NCBI GenBank assembly: GCA_041521345.1
Contig: JBGOHB010000016.1
Strand: one strand, 5' to 3'
Length of the DNA stretch: 64,000 nt
DNA from: Virgibacillus_N oceani_A
GTDB taxonomy: Bacteria > Bacillota > Bacilli > Bacillales > Amphibacillaceae
A program made the position numbers and the translations under genes. This document shows, piece by piece, positions 35,380-44,236 of this stretch (positions are counted from its first letter, which is position 1; the number at the start of each line of letters is the position of its first letter). The notes below the pieces were generated by a model. It was not told the origin of the DNA. It was given only the letters and a program-made list of their open reading frames with translations, and made no database searches.

Positions 35380-36450
35380 TTAAACGCCGAATATTCCCAG
35401 TAAAAATTGCATGATTACACCTGCAAGCATTCCTAAAAATGGATCGGCTATTGCTGTTACCACCATTGTTATGCCACCAATCAGACTGGAACCAGGTGCG
35501 TCACCTGTAAGTGCTGCTTCTGCATTCCCTGGCAGTGTAACAATAGCCCCCAATACAAACAGGAAGCCAACAATGGAGGCGCTAGGCACATATTTACCAA
35601 TTTTGGGTAATAATTTAAAAAATAAGATGGCTGCCATGATTAGCATCATGATTACACCAGATAATACAGCATGAGGAGCACTGGCGGTGGCTGAAATAAC
35701 CACTTCAACCGGTCCCCCGCCGAATAAGGCTGATGCCATATCTGCCAAACTGCTTATAATCGTAATGCTGTCCACATTGACATCCGCTTCAGCTATATCT
35801 GCATTAATTTTACCAAAAGCTATATTGGCACCAATATTTAAACATGCCAAGGCTAGCGCTCCGCGAATAACCATGGGGTTTAACGTCAGTTTTTGCAGCT
35901 TGATTTTATCTTCTTTTACATGATCGGCAACACTGGTATTGTCTTTTTTTATAAAAAAATAAATAACACTGGATAAAATAACCGATATGGTTATGGTGTA
36001 GATGAGGTCGCCTGTTGCCATATATACAATAAGTGCACTGAATAAAGATGATATTCCTACAACACGGTCGTTTTTTGACATGTCCCAGGCTACTTTTGAA
36101 AGCATAATTCCAACGCCCGCCATCATGCCATTGGTAATAACCGGTCCGACCCATGCAATAATTCCTTCCATTAAACCAAATAAGCCAATAATAAGCATAA
36201 TGAGTGCACCGAAGAATATCATAGATAACCGTTCACGAAGATTTTTTCCCATCGTACCGGCAACCGTAATGGTTTCTGCCTGGTATGAAATAACGGCTAC
36301 ATTGCTAGTTAGGGTGTTACCGAATGCTCCGATAATAAAGGCAAGTGCTGTTGGCACAGAGGCAAAACCGAAAGTCATAGCTAATAACCCTTGCGGCAAA
36401 CCGTTAAGCACACCGCTTATTGCTGCAAGTAAATCTTTTATGATGTCCAT
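35380..36450 (-). CDS. Xanthine/uracil (NCS2-like) permease
   Basis: A 356-residue membrane protein with about ten to twelve spans. It resembles the compact NCS2-like purine permeases: GFASVPTALAFIIGAFGN, the NVAVISYQAETITVAGTMGK region and LNIGANIAFGKINADIAEAD. It is shorter than the 430-440 residues of PbuG or PbuX. The upstream guanine-type riboswitch and the downstream phosphoribosyltransferase support import of a purine base followed by salvage to the nucleotide. The start is ATG behind AAGGGAG. Confidence 0.8.
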   Translation of the reverse strand: MDIIKDLLAAISGVLNGLPQGLLAMTFGFASVPTALAFIIGAFGNTLTSNVAVISYQAETITVAGTMGKNLRERLSMIFFGALIMLIIGLFGLMEGIIAWVGPVITNGMMAGVGIMLSKVAWDMSKNDRVVGISSLFSALIVYMATGDLIYTITISVILSSVIYFFIKKDNTSVADHVKEDKIKLQKLTLNPMVIRGALALACLNIGANIAFGKINADIAEADVNVDSITIISSLADMASALFGGGPVEVVISATASAPHAVLSGVIMMLIMAAILFFKLLPKIGKYVPSASIVGFLFVLGAIVTLPGNAEAALTGDAPGSSLIGGITMVVTAIADPFLGMLAGVIMQFLLGIFGV

Positions 36451-36496
36451 CTGACTGCTCCCTTTTTCCCCCGAAAAATGAAAAGTGCTTTAAAAA

Positions 36497-36528
36497 CAAA
36501 AAAAGCCATCCACTGAACGGCTTTTGGA
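36497..36528 (-). terminator. Riboswitch expression-platform terminator
   Basis: On the minus strand AAAAGCC pairs with GGCTTTT around GTTCAGTGGAT, followed by a T-rich tract (TTTGTTTTT). It lies between the purine aptamer and the permease ribosome site, the position of the ligand-stabilised terminator in off-type purine riboswitches. Confidence 0.75.
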
Positions 36529-36533
36529 AGAAG

Positions 36534-36610
36534 CACCGTCCATAGTAGAGTAATTTACGGTTACTCTGTAGAGACTCCCGATCCATATTACCGGGATTAT
36601 ACGAGGCGTT
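36534..36610 (-). promoter_or_regulatory. Purine riboswitch aptamer, guanine class
   Basis: On the minus strand, GTATAATCCCGG begins the aptamer, ATATGG follows, then P2 closes with CGGGAGTCTCTAC, P3 is AGAGTAACC / GTAAATTACTCT, and TACTATGG ends the core. These are the conserved purine-riboswitch blocks. The J3/1 specificity base is C (TACTATGG; adenine switches have T, as in GATTATG), predicting guanine or hypoxanthine. A terminator hairpin follows. Confidence 0.85.
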
Positions 36611-36761
36611 TTTATGAATACACGAACGATATTAACATAAAATCTATTATTGTTCAACTTAATTACTTAAAATCTATTTTAGGTTTAATTAAAACGCAAT
36701 AAAAAACTTAAAACACGAACAAAGAAGGTGAGCTTCTGAAAATTGTACTTTTCATCAAATT

Positions 36762-37706
36762 TTACCTTTCATCCAATAATTCCATCAATAAATCAGGCCG
36801 GTCTGTCATAATTCCGTCAGCTCCCAATTCAATCAGTTCCTCCATAATCTTCGGGTCGTTAATCGTCCAATAATGCACATCCATCCCGCGTCGATTTGCA
36901 CCGTGAATGATTTTACTGTCCATCAGGTTTATATTGCTGTCTTCTGTCGGAATTTGAAGGGCGTGCACATTTTGCTGGTACAATCCATTTAAAAATAATT
37001 TATGAAAAATGACGAAATACGTTATTTCACCTCGACCGCCACTGACAAGCGCTTCCCCGTCGGATATTTCCATTACAATGTCAATAATTGCTTGATCAAA
37101 GCTGGCTATAATGACGTTTTCTTCCAAATCATAGCTTTGAGTAAGATTCCAAAGTTTTTCGCTCATTTCCTCATATAGTTCCGGATCATTGGTATCTTTA
37201 ATTTCAATATTGTAAAGCATTTCAGGGTCATTGATTGCTTCAAAAACATCTTCTACGGTTGGAACAATAACCCCTGTGCCACGGTAGCTATACGCTTCAT
37301 CTAAATCCAGAAAAGAGTATGCTGCATCAAACTCCTGTATTTCTTCCAGTGTCATATCATTGACTCTTCCGGTACCATCCGTTGTCCGGTCGATTGTCGG
37401 ATCATGAATAGAGACCAGATGACCATTTGCTGTCATATGTATATCAAATTCAAGGACATCCACGCCTAATTCATATGCATTTATAAAAGCTGCCAAGGTA
37501 TTCGATGGGGCCAGATGATTTCCTCCTCCATGAGCAATGACGAGGGGTCTGTCACTATCAAATTTATGAAGATCCGTATTTTCCTGGACAGGAAAAAAGT
37601 AGATTAAAAGCCAGGCAACGGTGATTATGCCCAAACTCCAGCCAAGCATATTCCATCTTTTTTTCTTTTTTTGATAGACTTGATCTATTGTTTGTCCAGT
37701 ATTCAA
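36762..37706 (-). CDS. Glycerophosphodiester phosphodiesterase family protein, membrane-anchored
   Basis: About 314 residues with one N-terminal span (WSLGIITVAWLLIYFFPVQ), then a GDPD TIM barrel outside the cell. Seen: VIAHGGGNHLAPSNTLAAF, VLEFDIHMTANGHLVSIHDP, DRTTDGTGRV, NIEIKD and the C-terminal ELGADGIMTDRPDLL. The metal-ligand acids of EFD and NIEIK and both catalytic His (AHG and SIHDP) are kept. The usual HRG is HGG and the PENT motif is PSNT, so a phosphate-contacting Arg and a conserved Glu are changed. TTG 37706 gives proper spacing to GGTGGAGG; GTG 37715 overlaps it. Likely a lipoteichoic-acid or phospholipid head-group hydrolase, or a divergent relative. Confidence 0.8.
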   Translation of the reverse strand: MNTGQTIDQVYQKKKKRWNMLGWSLGIITVAWLLIYFFPVQENTDLHKFDSDRPLVIAHGGGNHLAPSNTLAAFINAYELGVDVLEFDIHMTANGHLVSIHDPTIDRTTDGTGRVNDMTLEEIQEFDAAYSFLDLDEAYSYRGTGVIVPTVEDVFEAINDPEMLYNIEIKDTNDPELYEEMSEKLWNLTQSYDLEENVIIASFDQAIIDIVMEISDGEALVSGGRGEITYFVIFHKLFLNGLYQQNVHALQIPTEDSNINLMDSKIIHGANRRGMDVHYWTINDPKIMEELIELGADGIMTDRPDLLMELLDER

Positions 37707-37804
37707 AACATTCACCCTCCACCTGGATTAATTATAATCTACTCCTTTCTTGGGTTCAAAGTATTTTTTTAATATATCTTATGAAATTTTGTGGTTCAAT
37801 GTCA

Positions 37805-39148
37805 TCAATTTTTCAGTCGGGCAAATTCCCGATGTCTCCGAACATAAAGAAAAACGGTTACCATAACAACGAATTCGGCAAGCGGTATGGAAAGCCATAC
37901 GCCATGTACACCTAAAACTAGTGGCAAGACAAGGATGAAAATCATCATAAAAATAATCTCCCTTGCAGCAGTAATCCAGGTAGCCATCCGTATTTGGGCA
38001 ATAGATTGGAAATAACTCATCATCACAAAGTTGATCCCCATAAAGAGGTAGGCAATAAAGAATAACCGTATACCTGTAGTCGCCAGATCTACAACTTCTT
38101 GCTCGAAATCGCCGAAAATAGCAACAATCTGTTGTGCGCCAAACTGACCAATTAGAAAAGCAGCAACCCCTGCAATAATCGCTGTCCCTAAGGCTAACTT
38201 CATTGTTTCCCTTATTCTATCTGGCATTTTTGCTCCATGAAAATAACTCACAAGAGGCTGTACAGCTGCACCCATTCCAAGAAATAACATGAGCATGACA
38301 CTATGCACATAATTCAGTACAGAAAATGCAGCCACACCAACTGTTCCTGCCATTCGTGCCAACGTAACATTATAAGCGACGGTAAAAACGGAAATACCTA
38401 CTTCGCTTAAAAAACTTGGAAAGCCAACCGTCATCGTATTTTTAAACAATGGGAGGTGAAAGCGAAACGCAATAAAGCGCAAGTGATTTGCTTTTTTAAA
38501 AAAGTGCGTAATCATTACAAGCACGCCAAGAACAGCGGCAAGGATCGTTCCAGCCGCTACAGCAGCTACCCCTAAATTTAATACATATAAAATATAATAG
38601 TTAATGACGATATTGGAAACAGCCGTAATTATTAAAGCAATCATTGCTAAATTTGGGTTTTGATCGTTCCGTATAAAGGTACTTAATGCGTTTTCTGCGG
38701 TCAGAATAAAACCAAAAAACAGCATCACCCTTAAATAATCATTGGCAAAAGGAAAGGTTTCTTCATTTGCCCCAAGCATATAGGTAAGCGGCTCGTTAAA
38801 AATCAAAGACGTCAATCCGATTACAATGGTAAATCCGGCAATTAAAATAATGGAATGCGTAAAAATAAACTGTGCTCGTTTTACATCCCTTGCCCCCATT
38901 GCTTGAGAAAATAGAGTAGCACCTCCTATTCCGATCCAGAGTGACATAGCAACTAAAATGGTATAGACCGGAGAAGCGATCCCCACTCCCGCCAATGCTG
39001 TTGCCCCGAGCCGATTGCCGACCATGACACCGTCTATCACGATATTCAATGCCATAATCATCATCCCGATTAAAGACGGTATTAAATATTTCATAAAGAT
39101 ACGGCCGACTGGCTCTATATGTAAAAAATCTGATTGATTTGTTGTCAT
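37805..39148 (-). CDS. MATE family efflux transporter
   Basis: A 447-residue transporter with 12 spans in two pseudo-symmetric halves. MATE features include IVIDGVMVGNRLGATALAGV in TM2, IGIGGATLFSQAMGARDVKR, and LGMGAAVQPLVSYFHGAKM in the second half. It is nearer to the MepA/DinF-like Gram-positive branch than to NorM. MATE pumps use Na+ or H+ to export cationic drugs or metabolites; the substrate is not evident. The ATG follows GGGGGAGAATA. It is followed on the same strand by the GDPD gene after about 90 bp. Confidence 0.9.
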   Translation of the reverse strand: MTTNQSDFLHIEPVGRIFMKYLIPSLIGMMIMALNIVIDGVMVGNRLGATALAGVGIASPVYTILVAMSLWIGIGGATLFSQAMGARDVKRAQFIFTHSIILIAGFTIVIGLTSLIFNEPLTYMLGANEETFPFANDYLRVMLFFGFILTAENALSTFIRNDQNPNLAMIALIITAVSNIVINYYILYVLNLGVAAVAAGTILAAVLGVLVMITHFFKKANHLRFIAFRFHLPLFKNTMTVGFPSFLSEVGISVFTVAYNVTLARMAGTVGVAAFSVLNYVHSVMLMLFLGMGAAVQPLVSYFHGAKMPDRIRETMKLALGTAIIAGVAAFLIGQFGAQQIVAIFGDFEQEVVDLATTGIRLFFIAYLFMGINFVMMSYFQSIAQIRMATWITAAREIIFMMIFILVLPLVLGVHGVWLSIPLAEFVVMVTVFLYVRRHREFARLKN

Positions 39149-39554
39149 GCTTATTCTCCCCCATCTTATGTCATTGTAATTCCGTCCCAGAAAACCTCAC
39201 AAAACGGATCTTCTTTCCAGCATGATTATTCGTCAGAAAAAATATAGCAGGGTTAGATTATTAATGCAAAAATGGTGTGGTATATTTTAAATAAATAGCA
39301 TCCAGAACATCATTTGTATTCCTATCCATCATTATTTGAGGGGAATTGCTTGTCTTAAATTCTTTTCTAGCTAGCAGGTAAACATTGCTTTAAATGCTTA
39401 TTGATTGCTATGTTGAACAAAATAAATAGGGCATTCGCCTTCAAAATCTTGGGTTTAGTTTCAGTGTTTGAGGAAATAATTTTAGCAATCGAGAAGAAAT
39501 CCATATTCATTGTGTGTGATAAACTTAAGAAAACAAAACCAGGGAGAAGATTGT
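39149..39554. other. Intergenic region between MATE and DUF899 genes
   Basis: No gene is supported. Both flanking genes are transcribed outward from this stretch, so both promoters must lie here. No consensus promoter pair was identified with confidence. The AGGGAGAAG ribosome site of the DUF899 gene lies near 39540. Confidence 0.4.
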
Positions 39555-40367
39555 ATGAAAAAGTCGCAAAGTCGTTTGCAGCTACCAAACGTCGTGTCAC
39601 GAGAAGCATGGCTAGTCGCTCGTAAGGAACTGCTGGCCAAAGAGAAGGAATTCACCAGGGAACGGGATACGCTGAACGCCGAGCGTCGTCGACTCCCAAT
39701 GGTAGAAATTAATAAGGACTATATCTTAGAAGGTCCGCATGGTATGACCAGGTTGCTTGATCTGTTTGAAGAACGTTCTCAGCTTATCGTGCATCACTTT
39801 ATGTTTGATCCCGATTGGGAAGCAGGTTGCCCGGCTTGCTCATTGGCTGCGGATAATATGGGTCATCTTGCGCATCTGCATGCACGCAACACGTCACTGG
39901 CTCTGATCTCCCGAGCACGGTTTCCCAAGCTCCAACGCTACAAGGAGCGCATGGGGTGGAATATTCCTTGGTACTCATCCTACGATAGTGACTTCAACTA
40001 TGATTTTCATGTTACGCTGGACGAATCCGTCGCTCCGATTGAATACAACTATTTGACCAAAGATGAACTTGTTCAGAAGGGAGTACCTGTTGATTCCGGA
40101 CAGTCAATGGAAGTGCCTGGTATAAGCAGTTTTCTTCGCGATGGCGAAAGAATTTTTCACACGTATACGACTTACGCCCGTGGAACAGACCTGCTGCTTG
40201 GTAATTTCAACTACCTTGATTTAACAGCTCTTGGCAGGCAGGAGGACTGGGAACAGCCACCCGGACGCAGTGACGGAAATGGTCAGACATGGCTCCGGCG
40301 TCACGATGAATATGATCACGCTGAGAAGTCGGACGCTTGTTGCCGAGGGGGAAAGGGTGATTTGTAA
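39555..40367 (+). CDS. DUF899 (thioredoxin-like fold) family protein
   Basis: A 270-residue protein of the DUF899 family. Signature stretches are LPNVVSREAWLVARKELLAK, KEFTRERDTLNAERRRLPMV, LIVHHFMFDPDWEAGCPACS with a CPAC pair, HARNTSLALISRA, RMGWNIPWYSSYDSDFNYDF and the C-terminal WLRRHDEYD. The fold is thioredoxin-like, but no enzyme activity is established. ATG 39555 was chosen for AGGGAGAAG upstream. Codons are more GC-rich (many GCG, CGC, CTG) than in the neighbours, suggesting acquisition from a higher-GC source. Confidence 0.88.
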   Translation: MKKSQSRLQLPNVVSREAWLVARKELLAKEKEFTRERDTLNAERRRLPMVEINKDYILEGPHGMTRLLDLFEERSQLIVHHFMFDPDWEAGCPACSLAADNMGHLAHLHARNTSLALISRARFPKLQRYKERMGWNIPWYSSYDSDFNYDFHVTLDESVAPIEYNYLTKDELVQKGVPVDSGQSMEVPGISSFLRDGERIFHTYTTYARGTDLLLGNFNYLDLTALGRQEDWEQPPGRSDGNGQTWLRRHDEYDHAEKSDACCRGGKGDL

Positions 40368-40554
40368 TTAATGTAGCTAGTGATGAATTGTATAACCGAA
40401 TTAGAGATCATTATGATGATAAAAATAGGTAGATTTAATTTTGATAATCAATCAGATCAATATGTGGAACAGGTTATCCATTTCTATGGGGAATAAGGCG
40501 AATAATTAAAAGAGCATTAATGGAATAGCGCTTTGAATTAAAGTTGTGTAGTTT

Positions 40555-40588
40555 ACCCTTTGGATATGATGTCTAAAAGGGTGTTTTT
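40555..40588 (+). terminator. Rho-independent terminator-like hairpin
   Basis: ACCCTTT at 40555-40561 pairs with AAAGGGT at 40576-40582, followed by GTTTTTGT. It lies about 190 bp after the DUF899 gene. Confidence 0.5.
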
Positions 40589-40642
40589 GTACATAGTGAA
40601 GTTTGACAACAAATCATTTTGGCATTCAGAGGAGGTTTCTAA

Positions 40643-40994
40643 TTGAAATTTAGCACGGAAAGATTATCAATTAAACCTTTTAAGCGTAATGACTTACATG
40701 ATACATTTAATATTTACAATAACGTTGATATATGTAAATATCACTTGCATGATAAGTGGACACATGAAAATATGCAGGAAGCGTTTAATAAAAAACTAGA
40801 AAATAATACGCTTACAAAAGAAACATTATTAAGTTTGGCGGTAGTAAACCGTACTATTTAGGTATACAGACATGAACGATACTGTGGAAATTGGTTATAA
40901 TTTTTCTAATGAAGCTTCACAAAAATTATGTGAGCGTATAGGTATGAGAAAAGAAGCTCATTTTATTCAGGATTTTTGGAATAAAGGTGAATGA
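40643..40994 (+). pseudogene. GNAT acetyltransferase remnant with internal deletion
   Basis: From ATG 40643 (GAGGAGG upstream) a normal GNAT start is seen: MKFSTERLSIKPFKRNDLHD, then TFNIYNN. At 40861 the frame stops, and the following sequence in another frame gives the C-terminal acetyl-CoA binding part: MNDTVEIGYNFSN, EASQKLCERIGMRKEAHF, QDFWNKGE to TGA 40992-40994. About 60-70 residues between them are missing. A RimJ/RimL-type N-acetyltransferase disabled by deletion and frameshift. Confidence 0.75.
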
Positions 40995-41170
40995 ACAGAT
41001 AGCATAGTGTACGGAATGCTGCTTACAGATTTAAATTAAAGTTACTTATTTCATTATCTTCTAAACCGTATCGGTATTTTTCGTAGAGTAGAAGCAAAGC
41101 ACCTGTTTTAAGAGGCTAAGCCCAGAGGGTATAATTCTAAGCAACATACCACCATATGAAATAAAACTCA

Positions 41171-41202
41171 GGCTGGAGTCAAATCATGGTCCAGTCTTTT
41201 TT
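41171..41202 (+). terminator. Rho-independent terminator-like hairpin
   Basis: GGCTGGA at 41171-41177 pairs with TCCAGTC at 41190-41196 (one G-T pair), followed by TTTTTTC. Confidence 0.55.
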
Positions 41203-41251
41203 CATTCTTTTTTCATTCCTCTCAAGGTTTTTTAATTTTTTAAAAGTAAAA

Positions 41252-41960
41252 TTTGTACTGCACGTTATTATGATAAGAAGGAGCTATTGAAGCCTTCTGT
41301 ACGTAATAAGCATGGTCATCGTTTCTTTCTCGGCAAATAGTTTTAGCACTGAAGTATGTCGATTACTCATTGGAGGACATTGGTGAATTTCTTAATAAGT
41401 CAGGAGAAGATCTGAAATTATCTTTAGATATGCAATCAAACCTGCTTCAAAAGAAGAAAGCTCAGCTTGAACAAATACTTCAGACCATTGATCATCTCAA
41501 AACTATCATAAAAGATCATGAAAAGCATACGGACCGTGATTTGATTCTGTCCCTAATTTATTCCTTGCAATCTGAACAGGAAATGAAGGAGTGGATGGCC
41601 GAGCATGTATCACAACCTCTCATGAACCGTATGTTTATGGAAGGACAATCAGCAGGGGAAAGCATAGAATCGGAAAAGCAAATGATAGGCATATTTGCCG
41701 ATATCAAAAAATTCTACAATGAAGGCAGATCAGTAGAAGATAAACTTGTACAAAACAAAGTAGTGGAGCTAATGACTATACTTTCACATGTATTCAAACC
41801 GGAAAATCTTGCTGAACTGGAAAAACTGAAAGATACAATTGATGAGGTACAATACTTGCATTCATCACCAATTCCAATAGAAGTAGAAGAGTACTTGACA
41901 GAAGTCATGAAAAGGATGGAAAGCAATACATTTAATTCGGCTGGTGATAAGACAGACTGA
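41252..41960 (+). pseudogene. MerR-family regulator gene, 5'-truncated and frameshifted
   Basis: The open part from 41370 encodes a 196-residue C-terminal MerR effector region (coiled helix LLQKKKAQLEQILQTIDHLK, then an all-helical domain). Upstream, other frames give MerR DNA-binding residues: TARYYDKKELLKPSVRNKHG, then HRFF, a frameshift with stops near 41336-41348, then LALKYVDYSLEDIGEFLNKS. The first 15-20 residues of the winged helix are absent. The DNA-binding domain is therefore broken, although the C-terminal frame is long enough to be reported as a gene. Confidence 0.7.
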
Positions 41961-42145
41961 AACGCAGCTATAGTTGTGGTCAATCTTATTATAAATTATC
42001 AAACTTTTTTTCAAATCCACACCTATGCTTACTGAAATTAGTGCACACGGTTCGATGGAGCTGTTGAATTTATACTTGAACCTTACGTAAGGTAATGTTT
42101 TATAGTGGACTTAACAAGTAATAATGATTGAAAGGAAATATACCC

Positions 42146-43006
42146 ATGCAAAATTTTATTGTTAAGACACTCATATACGACAATCAAGTTCGTTTGTTTT
42201 TTGTTGATAATACCAAATTAATCAATACTATTTATAACCTGAATCAGGAAGCGAATAAAACGTTAAAGCTCTTATTAGGTAAAACAGTGTCTGCGGTGAG
42301 CTTGATGTCTGGAACCTTAAAAGAAGAACAGCGAGTAAGTCTTCAGATTACGATGAGCGACCCAAAATATAAGGTTTTTGCTGATACAGATGCTCGAGGA
42401 AATGTAAGGGGCTATCTTAATAAAGGATTGCAAAATGCTTCTTCGGATTTTAGTGGATCGCTCGGACAGCTTATTGGTGACAAAGGAAGTATTCGAGTTA
42501 TAAAAGGTTCTGCCATGAATCAATTTACTGGTATAACAGACATGCCTTACCAAAATATTGTTGATGATATTTCACATTATTTTACACAGAGCGAACAAAC
42601 GCAAACCTTTATAGGGACCAATTTAGGGTTAGATGATGAGGGTGATCTATTATTTAGTAATGCCATATTTGCCCAATTGCTTCCAGATGCTTCTCCTCAC
42701 ATGATTGATGAAATAAAACTTAACTTTCGTGGAAATAGAGACTTTTTTAACGATTTGGGGAAATATAACGGGAACAATATGGAAGAAAAGCTAAGTGAGT
42801 TATTTCAGGGTGCAAAATTCATGGGATCTAGTCCTGTCCAGTTTTTCTGTGGATGCTCAAAAGAAATGTTCTATGGAATGCTGCATGCATTAAATAAGAG
42901 CGAAATAAAACAAGCAATTAATAAAAATGAATCAATTGAAACAGGTTGTCAAATCTGTGGAAGAACATATAGCTTTAATCAAAGTGAACTTCAAGCACTT
43001 CTATAA
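42146..43006 (+). CDS. Hsp33 family redox-regulated chaperone (HslO-like)
   Basis: A 286-residue protein with the Hsp33 core (MQNFIVKTLIYDNQVRLFFV at the start; SLQITMSDPKYKVFADTDAR; later the linker helices) and the C-terminal redox switch, a zinc site formed by FCGCSKEMF and CQICGRTY. In Hsp33, oxidation of these four Cys releases zinc and activates holdase activity. ATG 42146 follows GAAAGGAAA. Sequence divergence (for example KTVSAVSLMSGTLKEEQRVS) and the location beside a MerR gene, not beside ftsH/cysK, suggest this is a paralogue rather than the housekeeping hslO. Confidence 0.85.
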   Translation: MQNFIVKTLIYDNQVRLFFVDNTKLINTIYNLNQEANKTLKLLLGKTVSAVSLMSGTLKEEQRVSLQITMSDPKYKVFADTDARGNVRGYLNKGLQNASSDFSGSLGQLIGDKGSIRVIKGSAMNQFTGITDMPYQNIVDDISHYFTQSEQTQTFIGTNLGLDDEGDLLFSNAIFAQLLPDASPHMIDEIKLNFRGNRDFFNDLGKYNGNNMEEKLSELFQGAKFMGSSPVQFFCGCSKEMFYGMLHALNKSEIKQAINKNESIETGCQICGRTYSFNQSELQALL

Positions 43007-43041
43007 AGGAAAATTCATTTTTATAAAAGGGATTGGTGAGG

Positions 43042-43764
43042 ATGAAAGCGTATTGGAAAGTAGGGGAGCTTGCAGAATTGACCGGTTTGACGATAAGAAC
43101 GTTGAGATATTATGATCAAATTCAATTGTTTTCTCCATCCGAGTTTACAGCGTCAGGGCACCGGCTTTATACGAAATCCGATTTAACGACACTGCAGCAA
43201 ATTTTATCATTAAAGCAAATGGGATTGTCTTTAGATGATATAAAGGAAATGATGAAAAGTAAAGATGAACATTCTGCTTCAAACATCATTGAAACGCAAA
43301 TGGAGCGTGTAAAAAGGGATATACAAATTCAACAAAATTTATTAAATGAATTAGAGATCACCTTAGAAATCATTCGAAGTAAGAATAAGATGCCCATCAA
43401 GGAGATAACAGACCTGTTGGGAGCAATGAAATTGTACCAGGATAAATATCTTACAAAAGAACAATTAGATAGCATAAAGGATTTTTATAATAAGGCTGAT
43501 AAAGATGAACTAAAAGATGCAGAGAGAAAGTTTAAGACGGTATTAGAAGAAATCCGTGTTGAAATGGATAAGGGTACTCCGTCTTCGAATGATAAAGTAA
43601 GGCAGTTGGCAGAAGAATGGAACAGCATGCTGCGTTCCATAACCATAAATGATTCCGATATATGGAGACAAGCTGAAAAATTCCATGCGGAAAATCCTAA
43701 TAATGAATTACAATTTGGCATGGACAGCAGAATCTATCAATATATACAGGAAGCGCTTAAATAA
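43042..43764 (+). CDS. MerR family regulator with TipAS-like domain
   Basis: A 240-residue regulator. The N-terminal winged helix is WKVGELAELTGLTIRTLRYY, then DQIQLFSPSEFTASGHRLYT, followed by a coiled coil with LSLDDIKEMMKSK. The C-terminal half (YQDKYLTKEQLDSIKDFYNK, later LAEEWNSMLRSITINDSDIW) is TipAS-like and similar to the C-terminus of the MerR protein at 28.8-29.6 kb. ATG 43042 follows GGTGAGG. It lies 35 bp after the Hsp33-like gene on the same strand, so the two are probably cotranscribed. Confidence 0.88.
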   Translation: MKAYWKVGELAELTGLTIRTLRYYDQIQLFSPSEFTASGHRLYTKSDLTTLQQILSLKQMGLSLDDIKEMMKSKDEHSASNIIETQMERVKRDIQIQQNLLNELEITLEIIRSKNKMPIKEITDLLGAMKLYQDKYLTKEQLDSIKDFYNKADKDELKDAERKFKTVLEEIRVEMDKGTPSSNDKVRQLAEEWNSMLRSITINDSDIWRQAEKFHAENPNNELQFGMDSRIYQYIQEALK

Positions 43765-43824
43765 TTTAGTAGTTGCAGGGTAAAGAGGAAGGTTTTGTTG
43801 ATGTAATAATTTTCCCGATCACTA

Positions 43825-44139
43825 TTTTATGCAAGATTGCGTGAAAATGATGGTACTTTTCACACATATGGTGTAAACGTCAATTATTTCAGTGAGGAGT
43901 ATCATGATGGCAAAAATCACGCCACTTCGTAGTTGCCTGCAGTTTTTCCGGTACCTGGAGGATTAATTGAAGTCGCGACAAGTACGTATGGACTCAAGCG
44001 CATACACTATGTTGCTGATGTTGAGTCGGAGTATCCATCTCATCCTAATCCCCGATCGACAGAAGGATTACGAATGAGATTCGACTCCCGTTTCCCGCGG
44101 GTTTTAATAAGGTACCTGACTTTCGCGCCTGTAAAATAG
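43825..44139 (+). pseudogene. Remnant of an uncharacterised membrane-protein gene
   Basis: One frame is coherent from about 43825: FYARLRENDGTFHTYGVNVN, YFSEEYHDGKNHATS, a TAG stop, LPAVFPVPGGLIEVATSTYG, LKRIHYVADVESEYPSHPNP, RSTEGLRMRFDSRFPRV, ending at 44139. It resembles, from memory, an uncharacterised family best known from actinobacteria and some Bacillus, in which transmembrane segments follow this region. Here the spans are missing, a stop interrupts the frame, and there is no start or ribosome site. A decayed fragment; the family assignment is tentative. Confidence 0.5.
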
Positions 44140-44236
44140 TGATCTGTAAAACGTGCTATTGATTACGATCCTTTGACAAAATTACACCGCTAAGTAGAAA
44201 AGGCTATGGAAAAGAAAAATTGACCAACAGGACTTG

